This document shows, in pieces, positions 7,537 to 16,320 of a stretch of DNA of 64,000 bases (position 1 is the stretch's first letter; every line of letters begins with the position of its first letter). The notes under the pieces were generated by a model that saw only the letters and a list, made by a program, of their open reading frames with translations, had not been told where the DNA came from and searched no databases. The position numbers and the translations under genes are program-made. The stretch is from an uncultured Alistipes sp. (GTDB lineage: Bacteria; Bacteroidota; Bacteroidia; Bacteroidales; Rikenellaceae). The stretch is from NCBI GenBank assembly GCA_910576555.1, contig CAJTIY010000007.1:1-64000 (forward strand). The letters are read 5' to 3'.

Positions 7537-8502
7537 CTATCGGTTCGACCACGTATATCCGTTATAACGGATGGTCTGCACGAGGTAGCGCCCCTGCGAG
7601 GAGAGCGCCCACTCGATCGACACCTCGTTGGAGGGATAATTGGGATTCGTGCCCTCGAACGAGGCCTCCTCCTTGCCGCCGACGATCTGCTGCGACGAAT
7701 AGTAGCGTCCGTCGGTGAGCCGATAGTCGAGAACGACCGGCGTCGCATTGTCGATCGTGTAGGCCGAAGGGCCCGACGCCTGACCTGCGAATCCGAACGT
7801 GCGGTCCTCGATCTTCGAGAAGGCCAACCCCTCGGCGCCCGTCGGCGGCGTCAAGTCGAAGTGAGCGTCCCAATCCGAGACAAAGACCGAGCCGGCCTCG
7901 AACGAAGCGGCGGCCCCGAGCACCGTGATGCGGTAGATCGCAGCATCCGCACGGTGGATCGCCATAGTGCGTGCCGTGAGCGAAGCCTCGGTCCAGATGT
8001 CGTAATCGCCGCCGCTGTAGACCAGCACCCGGAAATCGGAGCCGAGCGTCACGGTCCACGGAGACGAAGCATCGGTCTCGGCGAGCAGCTTGCCGCCGGT
8101 CGACACGACGATCGAACCCCGGCACATGACCGACTCCTCGACCTGCACGGGACGCGCGAAGGTGAGTTTGTATTGGCCGTCAGCCATCGTCTCGAGCGTC
8201 GTCCGGTCGTTCCGGCCGAAGAAAAGCTGGAAAATATTCTCGTGATCGACCGTCACCGCCGTCAGCGCGGGACGCACGCCCGTCTGGGGATTCCGCTGCG
8301 CCTCGGCTTCGGCGTCCAGTATTGCCAGACGCAGCGCCATATCGACGGGCTGCAGCGCCATACGATTCTGCGACGAGGCCATCGAGTAGATGCCCACGCC
8401 CTTCGCCACGCGTTGATACTCCTTGAAAGAGGTGTCGTTCTCGACGCACGAGAGACACAACAGCGGCAGAGCCGCCAACCATAATAACGTTTTTTTCATC
8501 AT
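7537..8502 (-). CDS. Lipoprotein of unknown function
   Basis: A 321-residue exported protein. The signal peptide MMKKTLLWLAALPLLCLSC ends in lipobox Cys19. The mature part is rich in alternating hydrophobic and polar residues, as in beta-sandwich surface proteins, with no Cys-based or catalytic motif that I recognise. The final segment, VSIEWALSSQGRYLVQTIRYNGYTW, looks like a beta-rich C-terminus. It is transcribed alone and convergent with the MFS gene. I do not recognise a family. Confidence 0.75.
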   Translation of the reverse strand: MMKKTLLWLAALPLLCLSCVENDTSFKEYQRVAKGVGIYSMASSQNRMALQPVDMALRLAILDAEAEAQRNPQTGVRPALTAVTVDHENIFQLFFGRNDRTTLETMADGQYKLTFARPVQVEESVMCRGSIVVSTGGKLLAETDASSPWTVTLGSDFRVLVYSGGDYDIWTEASLTARTMAIHRADAAIYRITVLGAAASFEAGSVFVSDWDAHFDLTPPTGAEGLAFSKIEDRTFGFAGQASGPSAYTIDNATPVVLDYRLTDGRYYSSQQIVGGKEEASFEGTNPNYPSNEVSIEWALSSQGRYLVQTIRYNGYTWSNR

Positions 8503-8811
8503 GCTATCGTTTTATTCGATTCATCATCCATCGCGCCGCAGCGCCGTCGCAACCTATGCCGTGCAGCCAATTCCATGCCAGCCGATCGCCGCTCCGCGCC
8601 CCGCCGGACCGCGCTGCGCATCCCCGTCCGCACGATTCCGGCCTTCGCACCACACGCCTTTTCCCGACCGTCGGCCGCCATCCGCATGCCGTATTTCGTC
8701 CTTATCGATCCGGAAACGAGTCAAAGATACGAATTACTCCGTTTTTTTCACTATCTTGGGCATTGCAATATCTCGGTTCCCGAACCGAACGAACCTTAAA
8801 CACAACATACC
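8503..8811. promoter_or_regulatory. Divergent intergenic region with two possible promoters
   Basis: No gene is seen here. Minus-strand TATCTTTG (plus-strand 8722-8729) could serve the lipoprotein gene with a leader of about 215 nt. TATCTTGG (8752-8759, plus strand, one mismatch) could serve the MBL hydrolase gene. Neither has a clear -33 TTTG at the right distance. Confidence 0.4.
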
Positions 8812-9531
8812 ATGTCGCTCTTTTCCCGCTTCGGGAGCCGCAAAACGGCCCCGGCCTATCCGACCGATCTGGTGACCCTGCGCGACGGCTCGCAAGCATC
8901 GATCCGCTTCTTCAAGCACGCGTCGCTCGCCATCGGCGTCGACGGCAAGTGGATCTATATCGACCCCGTAGGCGAATACGCCGACTATGCCGCCCTGCCG
9001 AAAGCCGACCTCGTGCTGGTGACCCACTCCCATTACGACCACTTCGACCGCGCCGCCATCGAGGCGCTCGAAGACTCCGCCACCGACATCCTCTGCGACC
9101 GCACGACGGCCGAGGCCTTCGACATGGAGTGCACCGTCATGCGGCCGGGCTGCACCGCCACGCCGCGCGGCTACGTGAAGGTCGAGGCCATCGCCGCCTA
9201 CAACACCACCGGGGAGCGGCATCAGTTCCATCCCCGCGAACGCGAAGACTGCGGCTATGTGCTCACCCTCGGAGGCACGCGCATCTACATCGCCGGCGAT
9301 ACGGAGCCGACGCCCGAAATGGAGGCGCTGCGCGACATCGACATCGCCTTCCTGCCGGTCAACCAACCCTACACGATGACGGTCGATCAGGCCGTCGCTG
9401 CGATCCGGAAACTGCGGCCCAAGATCTTCTACCCCTACCACTACGGCGAGGTGGAGGAGCGGACCGATATCGGCCGCCTCGTGCGCGAACTGCAGCACAT
9501 CGCCGAAGTCCGCATCCGCCCGATGGAGTGA
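8812..9531 (+). CDS. MBL-fold metal-dependent hydrolase (UlaG-like)
   Basis: A 239-residue metallo-beta-lactamase-fold protein. The metal-binding motif THSHYDHFD has His72, His74, Asp76 and His77; a later metal ligand lies in IYIAGDTEPTPEM near residue 163, and a final His in FYPYHYGE. This layout matches the UlaG/YtkL-like branch of predicted cytoplasmic hydrolases, whose substrates are mostly unknown. There is no signal peptide. Single gene, ended by a strong hairpin shared with the convergent metal operon. Confidence 0.88.
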   Translation: MSLFSRFGSRKTAPAYPTDLVTLRDGSQASIRFFKHASLAIGVDGKWIYIDPVGEYADYAALPKADLVLVTHSHYDHFDRAAIEALEDSATDILCDRTTAEAFDMECTVMRPGCTATPRGYVKVEAIAAYNTTGERHQFHPREREDCGYVLTLGGTRIYIAGDTEPTPEMEALRDIDIAFLPVNQPYTMTVDQAVAAIRKLRPKIFYPYHYGEVEERTDIGRLVRELQHIAEVRIRPME

Positions 9532-9562
9532 CCCCTGCGCGGAAGCGCTCCGCCGCCGATGC

Positions 9563-9604
9563 GCGCAAGCCGGATCGTCCTTTCGGGGGCGATCCGGCTT
9601 GCGC
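9563..9604. terminator. Perfect 15-bp hairpin between convergent genes
   Basis: GCGCAAGCCGGATCG (9563-9577) pairs fully with CGATCCGGCTTGCGC (9590-9604). There is no T-run on either side, so it may act as a bidirectional block or RNA 3'-end stabiliser. Confidence 0.6.
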
Positions 9605-9624
9605 ATCGCAAACGGGAGAGGACG

Positions 9625-9942
9625 CTACTTCCGCTCCTCCTCGGCCGGCTTCGGCTCCGCCTTCACCTTGAGCGAAGCGAATCCCTTGACGAGCTGCGCC
9701 TCGTTGTTCTTCGAGGCGTCGTAGGTCACCTTCACCTCCTTCGTCGCGAGGTCCACCTCGACCTCCTCGACCCCTCTGCCGAGCGAGGGGACGTTGTTCA
9801 TGATCTTCTTCACGCAGTGCTCGCAGTCGATGTCGGTCACGAACACCGAGGTCACGATCTTCTTGCCTGCGGCCGGCTTCGCGGCCGTAGCGATGCCCGC
9901 ACCCATCGCGAGGGCAAGGCACATCAGAACGATTTTCTTCAT
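9625..9942 (-). CDS. Exported heavy-metal-associated (HMA) domain protein
   Basis: A 105-residue protein with a signal peptide (MKKIVLMCLALAMGAGIATA) followed by one HMA domain whose metal loop is DIDCEHC (Cys40, Cys43). It resembles MerP/CopZ-type chaperones but should act in the periplasm. The tail is rich in Lys, Glu and Pro. It is the last gene of the operon, 57 bases after the TonB receptor, which suggests that it receives or hands over the metal imported there. Copper is the likely metal for a CxxC HMA site, but this is not shown. Confidence 0.85.
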   Translation of the reverse strand: MKKIVLMCLALAMGAGIATAAKPAAGKKIVTSVFVTDIDCEHCVKKIMNNVPSLGRGVEEVEVDLATKEVKVTYDASKNNEAQLVKGFASLKVKAEPKPAEEERK

Positions 9943-9999
9943 CTTTTCCTATTTTTTTCGTTAACGGATTCCATACTTGCGGGGGAACGCCCCGCCGCA

Positions 10000-12366
10000 T
10001 CAATAGAGGTTGAAGCGCATGCCGACGTAGAACTTGCGGCCCATCAGCGGCCCCCAGACATTCATCGAGTTGAAGTCGGTCGAATAGGGATCGCGCGCTC
10101 CGAGAATCGGATCCTTCTGCCGGTAGTCGGCGATGTTCTCGCAGCCGACGTAGATGTCGAACTTGCCCACCTTGCGGCTCACCTGCGCGAAGAACATCGG
10201 GTAGCGGGGCGAGTAGTTGTCGTAGTCGGGCTGTCCGTCGGCTCCGAAGCGCGGCACGCGGGCCGGACCGTTGAGCTGCGCCGTGGCGTCGAACACCCAG
10301 CGCCGGAACTTCGTGGCGTACTGGATGTTGAGCAGCGTCTTGTAGCGGCTCACCAGCGGCCGCTCGACCCGCACGTGCTTGCCGCCGGGACGGTCGAGCG
10401 TCATCTCGCTGTCCGTATAGCGGAACGTGGCGAAGATGTCGAGCCGCTCGACGGGCGTCCACGAAAAGTCGATCTGGTAGGTGTCCGTATAGGCGCGTCC
10501 GTGCGTGTCGTAGATGCGGATCGTCTCGGGATCGTACTCCTGATCGGCCACCACCGAGTTGTAGAACTGCGTGCGGAAGTAGTCGAAGCTCAAGGTCGCG
10601 TTGTCGCTTCCCGCCAGCGAGAAGGTCTGCGTAAGGCTTCCCCCGACGGTCAGCGCCTTCTCCATGCGGTCGAACGCCCGGCCCGAGCAGGTCATGGCGG
10701 TGTGGTCGGGAATCACGATGGCGCGTCCGGTGGCCAAGATGCCGATGTTGTCCGTGATGACGTTCGTCGAGCGGTAGCCCAGACCCGCCGAACCGCGGAA
10801 AACGGTCGTCGGCGTGATGTTCCACTTGATATGGCCCCGCGGCGTCAGGAAGAAACGGTCGTAGTAGTGGTTGTAGTCGCCCCGGACACCGGCCACGAGC
10901 GAGAACTTGTCCTTTATGTTATAGGTATACTCGGCATAGGCGCCCACCTCGCGTTCGTTGCGGTCGAGCACGTAGTTACGCAGCGGCGCGTCGGCGATCC
11001 ACGGCGTGGCATTGCGCAGATCCTCGCGGTAATAGGAGAAGCGGCCCTGCACCCCAACGTTGAGCGACGAGCGGTAGGAGAACCAGTGGGCATACATCAG
11101 GTTGCCCGAGACGGTGTTTTCGTTGCCGCCGTAGTCGTTCAGTCCGAAGTAGGCCGACTCGTCGAAGTGGTCGAAGTCGACGACGAGCGCGATGTTCGAC
11201 CGCTGCTCGTCCTGCTCGTCGGCGTCGTAGACGGCCGGTCCGACGGGCATGCCCACCTTGAAGTAGCCGTTCGCACCCCGGTTACGGATGTGCGACCCGT
11301 AGAGGGGCATCTCCGCCCCGGTCTTGTCCCAGTCGTCGCGCATCGCCTCGCGCATCTTCCGCGTATTTTCATACCCGATCATGCCGCCGAGCCGGTTCTC
11401 CTGTACGAACTTCCAGCCCCAGCGGATCTGCGTGCCGTTGTCGGCGGCATAGAGCCACTTGTTGGCCACGTTGATCTGGTCGGCGAGCGGCAGATCGCGG
11501 AATCCGTCGCGGTTGTGGTCCATCTTCCGCACGTCGGTGTCCATCGAACCGTGGAGCAGGACCACGCTCGACAGCTTCTTGTCCTTCGTCACCGGGAAGG
11601 CCGTCGTGACGTTGGCCTCGGGACGCAGCTCGTCGTCGAGGTAGAGGTTGACGAACAGCCGCTCGTCGTCCGTCGGTTTGCGGTGCTCGAGGTTGATCTG
11701 GCCCGTGATGGCCTCGTGTCCGGCCGTCACCGACGACACGCCCTTCGACACCTGAATCGAATTGAGCCACATGCCGGGCGTATAGCTCAAGCCGTAGGGG
11801 GCGCTCAAGCCGCGCATGATCGGACGGTTTTCGTCGAGGATCTGCGTATAGGTGCCCGCAAGGCCCAGCATCTTGATCTGCCGCGCACCCGAGATGGCGT
11901 CGCTGTAGCCAACGGTCACCGACGCCGAGTTCTCGAACGACTCGGCGAGGTTGCAGCAGGCCATCTTGCAGAGACCCGCGAACGAGATCATCTCGTTCTT
12001 GAGGATGCCGTCGCGTTTCACGTAGTTGCCGCTCTGCGCGCCCTCGATCACGACGCTCTCGAGCTCCACCCCCTCCGCGCGGAGCGCGAAGTCGACGGGG
12101 CCTCCGCCGGAGGCGACCCGCACCGTGTCGTTGACATAACCCAGATAGGAGGCTACGAGCCGGTCGTAGCCCTTGACCCGATGGACGAGGTAGGCCCCCG
12201 CCGCATCGGCGCTCGCCCCGATGGTGGTTCCGGCCCAGTAGACCGATGCGCCGACGAGGGGCTGTCCGTCGGCATCGCGCACCGTACCCCGCACATCCTG
12301 CGCACGCACGGCGCCGGCAGCGGCGAAGGTCGCCAAAAAGAAAACAATGAGTGATTTCGTATTCAT
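10000..12366 (-). CDS. TonB-dependent receptor, metal-locus type
   Basis: A 788-residue outer-membrane receptor. A signal peptide (to VRAQ, about residue 23) is followed by a carboxypeptidase-like regulatory domain (VRGTVRDADGQPLVGASVYW), a plug domain (residues about 115-225) and a 22-strand-type barrel ending in YVGMRFNLY with an aromatic terminal residue. The plug carries an unusual Cys cluster, LCKMACCNLAESFE, common in receptors next to HMA genes in Bacteroidota. It lies between the Cys/His-rich membrane protein and the HMA protein, so metal or metallophore uptake is the best reading. It is not a SusC with a SusD partner. Confidence 0.88.
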   Translation of the reverse strand: MNTKSLIVFFLATFAAAGAVRAQDVRGTVRDADGQPLVGASVYWAGTTIGASADAAGAYLVHRVKGYDRLVASYLGYVNDTVRVASGGGPVDFALRAEGVELESVVIEGAQSGNYVKRDGILKNEMISFAGLCKMACCNLAESFENSASVTVGYSDAISGARQIKMLGLAGTYTQILDENRPIMRGLSAPYGLSYTPGMWLNSIQVSKGVSSVTAGHEAITGQINLEHRKPTDDERLFVNLYLDDELRPEANVTTAFPVTKDKKLSSVVLLHGSMDTDVRKMDHNRDGFRDLPLADQINVANKWLYAADNGTQIRWGWKFVQENRLGGMIGYENTRKMREAMRDDWDKTGAEMPLYGSHIRNRGANGYFKVGMPVGPAVYDADEQDEQRSNIALVVDFDHFDESAYFGLNDYGGNENTVSGNLMYAHWFSYRSSLNVGVQGRFSYYREDLRNATPWIADAPLRNYVLDRNEREVGAYAEYTYNIKDKFSLVAGVRGDYNHYYDRFFLTPRGHIKWNITPTTVFRGSAGLGYRSTNVITDNIGILATGRAIVIPDHTAMTCSGRAFDRMEKALTVGGSLTQTFSLAGSDNATLSFDYFRTQFYNSVVADQEYDPETIRIYDTHGRAYTDTYQIDFSWTPVERLDIFATFRYTDSEMTLDRPGGKHVRVERPLVSRYKTLLNIQYATKFRRWVFDATAQLNGPARVPRFGADGQPDYDNYSPRYPMFFAQVSRKVGKFDIYVGCENIADYRQKDPILGARDPYSTDFNSMNVWGPLMGRKFYVGMRFNLY

Positions 12367-12432
12367 GGAATAGCTCCGTTATCGGTTGAAACTCGGTTCC
12401 GGACGATCGCTCGCAGCGACCGCCACGCAGAT

Positions 12433-12942
12433 TCAGACCGATGCCGGAGGGGCGCGGAACCCCGCGGCAGGGAACTCCGTCGCCGGGACATAGGGCGCCG
12501 GAGGATCGACTGCCCGACGGCGCATGGCCGGCCGATGGGCCGGACAGGGGCACACCGCAGCGGCTTCCGGCAGCAGCTCCGACACCGCGACACGCACCGG
12601 ACGCTCCTCCTCCGACGCACCGTCGGTGTAGAGCGCGATCTCGGTAGAATGACGGTCACCGCAGCAGGGTGCCGACAAGGCGGCCGCAGCGCAGTCGGAT
12701 GCGCCCCTGCCGCACACCGCATCTCCGCCCCTCCCCGCATCCGCACCGCAGCACGGCGTGTGCGCATCGGCGGAGTCTCCGTGGCTGTGGCCGCAGGCGC
12801 AGACGGCATGCTCCGTCGTGCGAGTCCCCCATATGCAGGCACACGTGAGCGAGGCGTACGCCGCCCCGAACGCCGTCGACAGATAGACGGCGAGCAATCC
12901 CAACGCTATGAACCGTTTCGCTCCCACGTGTTCGTTTTCCAT
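12433..12942 (-). CDS. Cys/His-rich membrane protein (HYC_CC_PP-like)
   Basis: A 169-residue protein with an N-terminal hydrophobic anchor or signal (FIALGLLAVYLSTAFGAAYA) and then a stretch dense in Cys and His (ACIWG, CACGHSHGD, HTPCCGAD, APCCGDRHS). The C-terminus carries PCPAHRP and a Pro-rich end. The order His/Cys, CC, PP resembles the poorly studied HYC_CC_PP family found beside TonB receptors in Bacteroidota. The ATG at 12942 is chosen because the longer frame upstream is the shadow of the PqqD gene. A periplasmic metal-binding or sensing role is inferred. Confidence 0.65.
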   Translation of the reverse strand: MENEHVGAKRFIALGLLAVYLSTAFGAAYASLTCACIWGTRTTEHAVCACGHSHGDSADAHTPCCGADAGRGGDAVCGRGASDCAAAALSAPCCGDRHSTEIALYTDGASEEERPVRVAVSELLPEAAAVCPCPAHRPAMRRRAVDPPAPYVPATEFPAAGFRAPPASV

Positions 12943-13016
12943 TCCTTTTCTTCGAAGTTCCCGAATCGCTCCGGGCCGTTCCGACTTAACGTCCGGCCCC
13001 GACCCGCAGCCTCCGA

Positions 13017-13286
13017 CTACCGCTCCAGCACGCCGCACTCGGCAAGACGCGCCGTCCACGCCTCGGCATCGCGCAGGGCCGTCGCCTCCTCCACGCCGTA
13101 GCGTTCGGTCAGCAGGCGGGCCGCATCCGCTGCGGTGAACTCCCGGTCGCGGAGCGCCTCCCACAGAAAAAGCGCCGACGGATTGAGCGCCAGCACACGG
13201 GTCATGTCCGCACCGAAGCGCCCCGGCATGACGACGATGTGTTCGCCCGCCATCTCGCGCACCTTGTATTTCGGGTCGATCTTCAT
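13017..13286 (-). CDS. PqqD-family protein, orphan
   Basis: An 89-residue PqqD-like domain protein (MKIDPKYKVREMAGEHIVVM, then SALFLWEALRDREFTAADAARLL). PqqD domains normally bind a precursor peptide and present it to a radical-SAM SPASM enzyme. No radical SAM enzyme or precursor peptide is nearby, so this copy is an orphan. It is the first gene of the metal operon, 74 bases before the Cys/His-rich gene, with its own promoter. Similar orphan PqqD genes occur in Bacteroidota without known function. Confidence 0.8.
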   Translation of the reverse strand: MKIDPKYKVREMAGEHIVVMPGRFGADMTRVLALNPSALFLWEALRDREFTAADAARLLTERYGVEEATALRDAEAWTARLAECGVLER

Positions 13287-13309
13287 TTCGGAAACGTATT
13301 ACGATCGCA

Positions 13310-13317
13310 CAAAAGTA
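13310..13317 (-). promoter_or_regulatory. -7 element of the PqqD-HYC-TonB-HMA operon
   Basis: Minus-strand TACTTTTG matches TAnnTTTG, 23 bases upstream of the PqqD start. No later promoter is seen before the other three genes. Confidence 0.65.
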
Positions 13318-13537
13318 TGTATTTTTTTCGACAACACCGCATATTCCGCCACTCGATTGCCCTCCCGCACTCCCGATTGCCGCAAAAGCTCCCTTCCGCC
13401 CCCTCCTTTCCGCCCCGCCGCTTCCCGCGACGGCGCCGGATGCCGAGCGCACGCCCCGTCCCGACCGTCGGCGCTCCCGCCCCTCGCCCGCGCACGGTTT
13501 TTCGCGGCGAAGGAGGAGGTCCCCGCCGAAAAATCGT

Positions 13538-13545
13538 TACCTTTG
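13538..13545 (+). promoter_or_regulatory. -7 element immediately before recQ
   Basis: TACCTTTG, with only four bases between its last G and the ATG at 13550. The transcript would have almost no leader. Confidence 0.6.
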
Positions 13546-13549
13546 CGGT

Positions 13550-15538
13550 ATGGAACCGGGCGAAGAGACGAAACGAATCCACGACGCGCTGCGCCGCTGG
13601 TGGGGCTTCACGGAGTTCCGTTCCGTGCAGGAGCGGATCATCCGCGCCGCCATGCAGGGGCGCGACACGCTCGCCCTGATGCCCACCGGAGGCGGCAAGT
13701 CGCTGACCTATCAGGTCCCGACGATGGCGCGCGAGGGGCTGTGCATCGTCGTCACGCCACTCATCGCCCTGATGAAGGATCAGGTCGACCGCCTGCGGGC
13801 CCGCCGCATCTCCGCCGTGGCGATCCACTCGGGGCTCTCGCCGCGCCAGATCGACATCGCGCTCGACAACTGCGTCTACGGCGACGTGAAGTTCCTCTAC
13901 GTGGCACCCGAGCGCCTCGCGACGGAGGCCTTCCGGCTGCGCGTCGTGCGGATGAACGTCTCGCTGCTGGCCGTCGACGAGGCCCACTGCATCTCGCAGT
14001 GGGGCTACGACTTCCGTCCCTCGTATCTGCGCATCGCAGAGCTGCGCGAACGGCTTCCGGGCGTCCCGGTGCTAGCCCTCACGGCCTCGGCGACGGATGC
14101 CGTGGCGGAGGACATCATGCGCCACCTGAAGTTCGCCGAGCCGCACGTCGTGCGGAGCAGCTTCGCCCGGCCCAACCTCTCCTACAGCGTCCGCCGCACC
14201 GACGACAAGAACGGCCAGCTGCTCCGGCTGCTGCGCAACGTCCCCGGCTCGGGCATCGTCTATGTCCGCACGCGCGAAGGGGCCGAGCAGGTCGCCGACC
14301 TGCTGCGCGAGGAGGGCATCGCCGCCGCGGCCTACCACGGCGGACTGGGCCACACGGAACGTGCGCGCCGGCAGGAGGAGTGGCTCGCGGACAAGCTCCG
14401 GGTGATGGTCGCCACCAACGCCTTCGGCATGGGCATCGACAAGCCCGACGTGCGCTTCGTGGTCCACTACTCGCTCTGCGACTCGCTCGAAGGCTACTAT
14501 CAGGAGGCGGGACGCGCCGGACGCGACGGGCAGAGGGCCTATGCGCTGCTGCTCGTGGCCTCGGACGACGAGGAGCGCATCGTCCGCCGCTTCGAACTCG
14601 ACTTTCCGCCGCTGGAGAAGATCAAGGATATCTACGACCGCATCTGCTCCTACCTGCGCATCGGCATCGGCGACGGCGCGCAAGCCTCCATGCTGTTCAA
14701 CATCCACGACTTCTGCGCCCGCGAGCACCTCTACCCCGGCACCGTACAGAGCGCCCTCAAGCTGCTGCGGCAGAACGGCTACATGACCCTCACCGACGCG
14801 CAGGACAACCCGGCGCGCATCCTCTTCTGCGTGAGCCGCGACGACCTCTACAAGGTCCGCATCCGCCGGGAGGATCTCGACCACTTCATCCGCACGCTGC
14901 TGCGCCTCTACAACGGCGTCTTCACCGAGTTCCGGCCCATCGACGAAGGGGAGCTGGCCACGTGGAGCGGCTATACGGTCGAGCGAGTCAAGGAGCTGCT
15001 CAAACAGCTGTGGCAGTTGCGCCTGATCCGCTACATCCCCTCCAACCGCTCGCCGATCCTCTTCATGGACGAGGAGCGGCTCCCGCGCGGCGACCTCTAT
15101 ATCGCCCCCGAGACCTACGCCCGCCGGCAGGAGCTGGTCCGCGAACGCTTCGCCCGCATGCTGGCCTACGCCGCCAACGAGGAGGAGTGCCGCAGCGTCG
15201 TGCTCGAAACCTACTTCGGAGGCATCGACCCCGTCCCCTGCGGCGTCTGCGACGTCTGTCTGGCCCGCCGGCGGGCCGAGAAACGACGCGCGCAGAGCGA
15301 CACCCCCGCGCCCGCGGCTCCGGCAGCCGGAAGCTCCGCTGCGGAGAGTTCGGCCGCAGCACCTTCGCTCCGCGACGCGCTGCTGCGCCGGCTCGCCGCA
15401 GGCCCGGCCGACCCGCATACGCTCTGCGACGATCTGGGCTGCGACCCCGCGCGGCTGGCCGAGGTGATCCGCGATCTGCTGGCCGCCGGACGGATCCGCA
15501 CCCGCGAGGAGGGGCGCGTGGAGCGCATCGGCTCCTGA
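13550..15538 (+). CDS. recQ: RecQ-type ATP-dependent DNA helicase
   Basis: A 662-residue 3'-5' helicase of replication-fork repair. Walker A is MPTGGGKS (Lys50) and the DEAH box is VDEAHCISQWGYDFR (143-146). Motif VI is YYQEAGRAGRDG. The zinc site lies in EEECRS ... CGVCDVC, and the winged-helix region follows. The C-terminal 70 residues after an Ala/Ser/Pro linker resemble an extra small helical domain rather than a classic HRDC, which is common in Bacteroidales, where two recQ genes are usual. The start is supported by homology-like spacing to motif 0, although the promoter lies directly at the ATG. Confidence 0.93.
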   Translation: MEPGEETKRIHDALRRWWGFTEFRSVQERIIRAAMQGRDTLALMPTGGGKSLTYQVPTMAREGLCIVVTPLIALMKDQVDRLRARRISAVAIHSGLSPRQIDIALDNCVYGDVKFLYVAPERLATEAFRLRVVRMNVSLLAVDEAHCISQWGYDFRPSYLRIAELRERLPGVPVLALTASATDAVAEDIMRHLKFAEPHVVRSSFARPNLSYSVRRTDDKNGQLLRLLRNVPGSGIVYVRTREGAEQVADLLREEGIAAAAYHGGLGHTERARRQEEWLADKLRVMVATNAFGMGIDKPDVRFVVHYSLCDSLEGYYQEAGRAGRDGQRAYALLLVASDDEERIVRRFELDFPPLEKIKDIYDRICSYLRIGIGDGAQASMLFNIHDFCAREHLYPGTVQSALKLLRQNGYMTLTDAQDNPARILFCVSRDDLYKVRIRREDLDHFIRTLLRLYNGVFTEFRPIDEGELATWSGYTVERVKELLKQLWQLRLIRYIPSNRSPILFMDEERLPRGDLYIAPETYARRQELVRERFARMLAYAANEEECRSVVLETYFGGIDPVPCGVCDVCLARRRAEKRRAQSDTPAPAAPAAGSSAAESSAAAPSLRDALLRRLAAGPADPHTLCDDLGCDPARLAEVIRDLLAAGRIRTREEGRVERIGS

Positions 15539-15682
15539 CGGGCGCACTGCCCCGCCGGCGCGGCCCGCGCCGGACAGATCCCTCCGTCTTTTCGCCCTCC
15601 CCGCCTCGCCGCTCCATCCCTCCGCCGATCCCCGCCCGAAAATAAATCCGTCCCGCGGACGGCGATTCTCGGCGAAAATCGC

Positions 15683-15690
15683 TAAATTTG
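15683..15690 (+). promoter_or_regulatory. -7 element of the exonuclease-methyltransferase genes
   Basis: TAAATTTG, 18 bases before the ATG at 15709. The 15539-15660 interval is G/C-rich and has no gene. Confidence 0.6.
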
Positions 15691-15708
15691 TGGGAATTTT
15701 TCAACCGG

Positions 15709-16320
15709 ATGAGTACCCAGAACAGTTTTATCGACAAAATAAGCAACGAAGCGACCGCCCAGCTCCCCGCCATCGAATTCCGGGGCGAAGTGCGGATCGT
15801 CGACCACGAACGCGACATCGCCGACGCCTGCGAATACCTCGCGGCACAGCCCCTGATCGGCTTCGACACCGAAACGCGGCCCTCGTTCCGCCCGGGCGTC
15901 TCGTTCCGCGTGTCGCTGCTGCAGCTCTCCACGCCGGAGCGCTGCTACCTGTTCCGGCTCAACCGCATTCCGCTGGCCAAGCCGATCCTGCGGCTGCTCG
16001 AGAACAAACAGGTGGTGAAGGTCGGCGCCGATGTCGCGGGCGACCTGCGCTCGCTGCGTCAGCTCCGCCGCTTCCGCGACGCCGGCTTCGTCGATCTGCA
16101 ACAGATCGCCGCCGACTGGGGCATCGCCGAAAAGAGCCTGCGCAAACTCTCGGCCATCGTACTGGGACAACGCGTCTCGAAGGCCCAGCGTCTGAGCAAC
16201 TGGGAGGCGACGACGCTCACCCCCAAGCAGCGCATCTACGCATCGACCGACGCATGGGTCTGCATCCGCATCTACGAACGGCTGCTCCGCACCCCGAAAA
16301 TCAAACGACAAGAACCATGA
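15709..16320 (+). CDS. 3'-5' exonuclease domain protein (RNase D-like)
   Basis: A 203-residue single-domain DEDDy exonuclease. The first catalytic pair is GFDTETRPSF (Asp53, Glu55). Later come VGADVAGDLRSL and, near the end, YASTDAWVCIRIY with the Asp and Tyr-region residues of motif III. It lacks HRDC domains, so it is shorter than RNase D and resembles Bacteroidota proteins annotated as 3'-5' exonuclease or ribonuclease D-like. It acts on RNA or DNA 3' ends; which one is unknown. Its stop overlaps the start of the methyltransferase gene (ATGA), so the two are translationally coupled. Confidence 0.85.
   Translation: MSTQNSFIDKISNEATAQLPAIEFRGEVRIVDHERDIADACEYLAAQPLIGFDTETRPSFRPGVSFRVSLLQLSTPERCYLFRLNRIPLAKPILRLLENKQVVKVGADVAGDLRSLRQLRRFRDAGFVDLQQIAADWGIAEKSLRKLSAIVLGQRVSKAQRLSNWEATTLTPKQRIYASTDAWVCIRIYERLLRTPKIKRQEP

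Noticed and set aside
9559..12354. 931-codon plus-strand frame across the TonB receptor
   Set aside because: A long antisense frame is common in G/C-rich genes. The minus strand holds a complete receptor with signal peptide and barrel end.
12363..12842. 159-codon minus-strand frame overlapping the Cys/His-rich gene
   Set aside because: The other frame (12433-12942) has a signal sequence, ordered Cys/His motifs and good spacing to the TonB gene. This one is Arg/Pro-rich.
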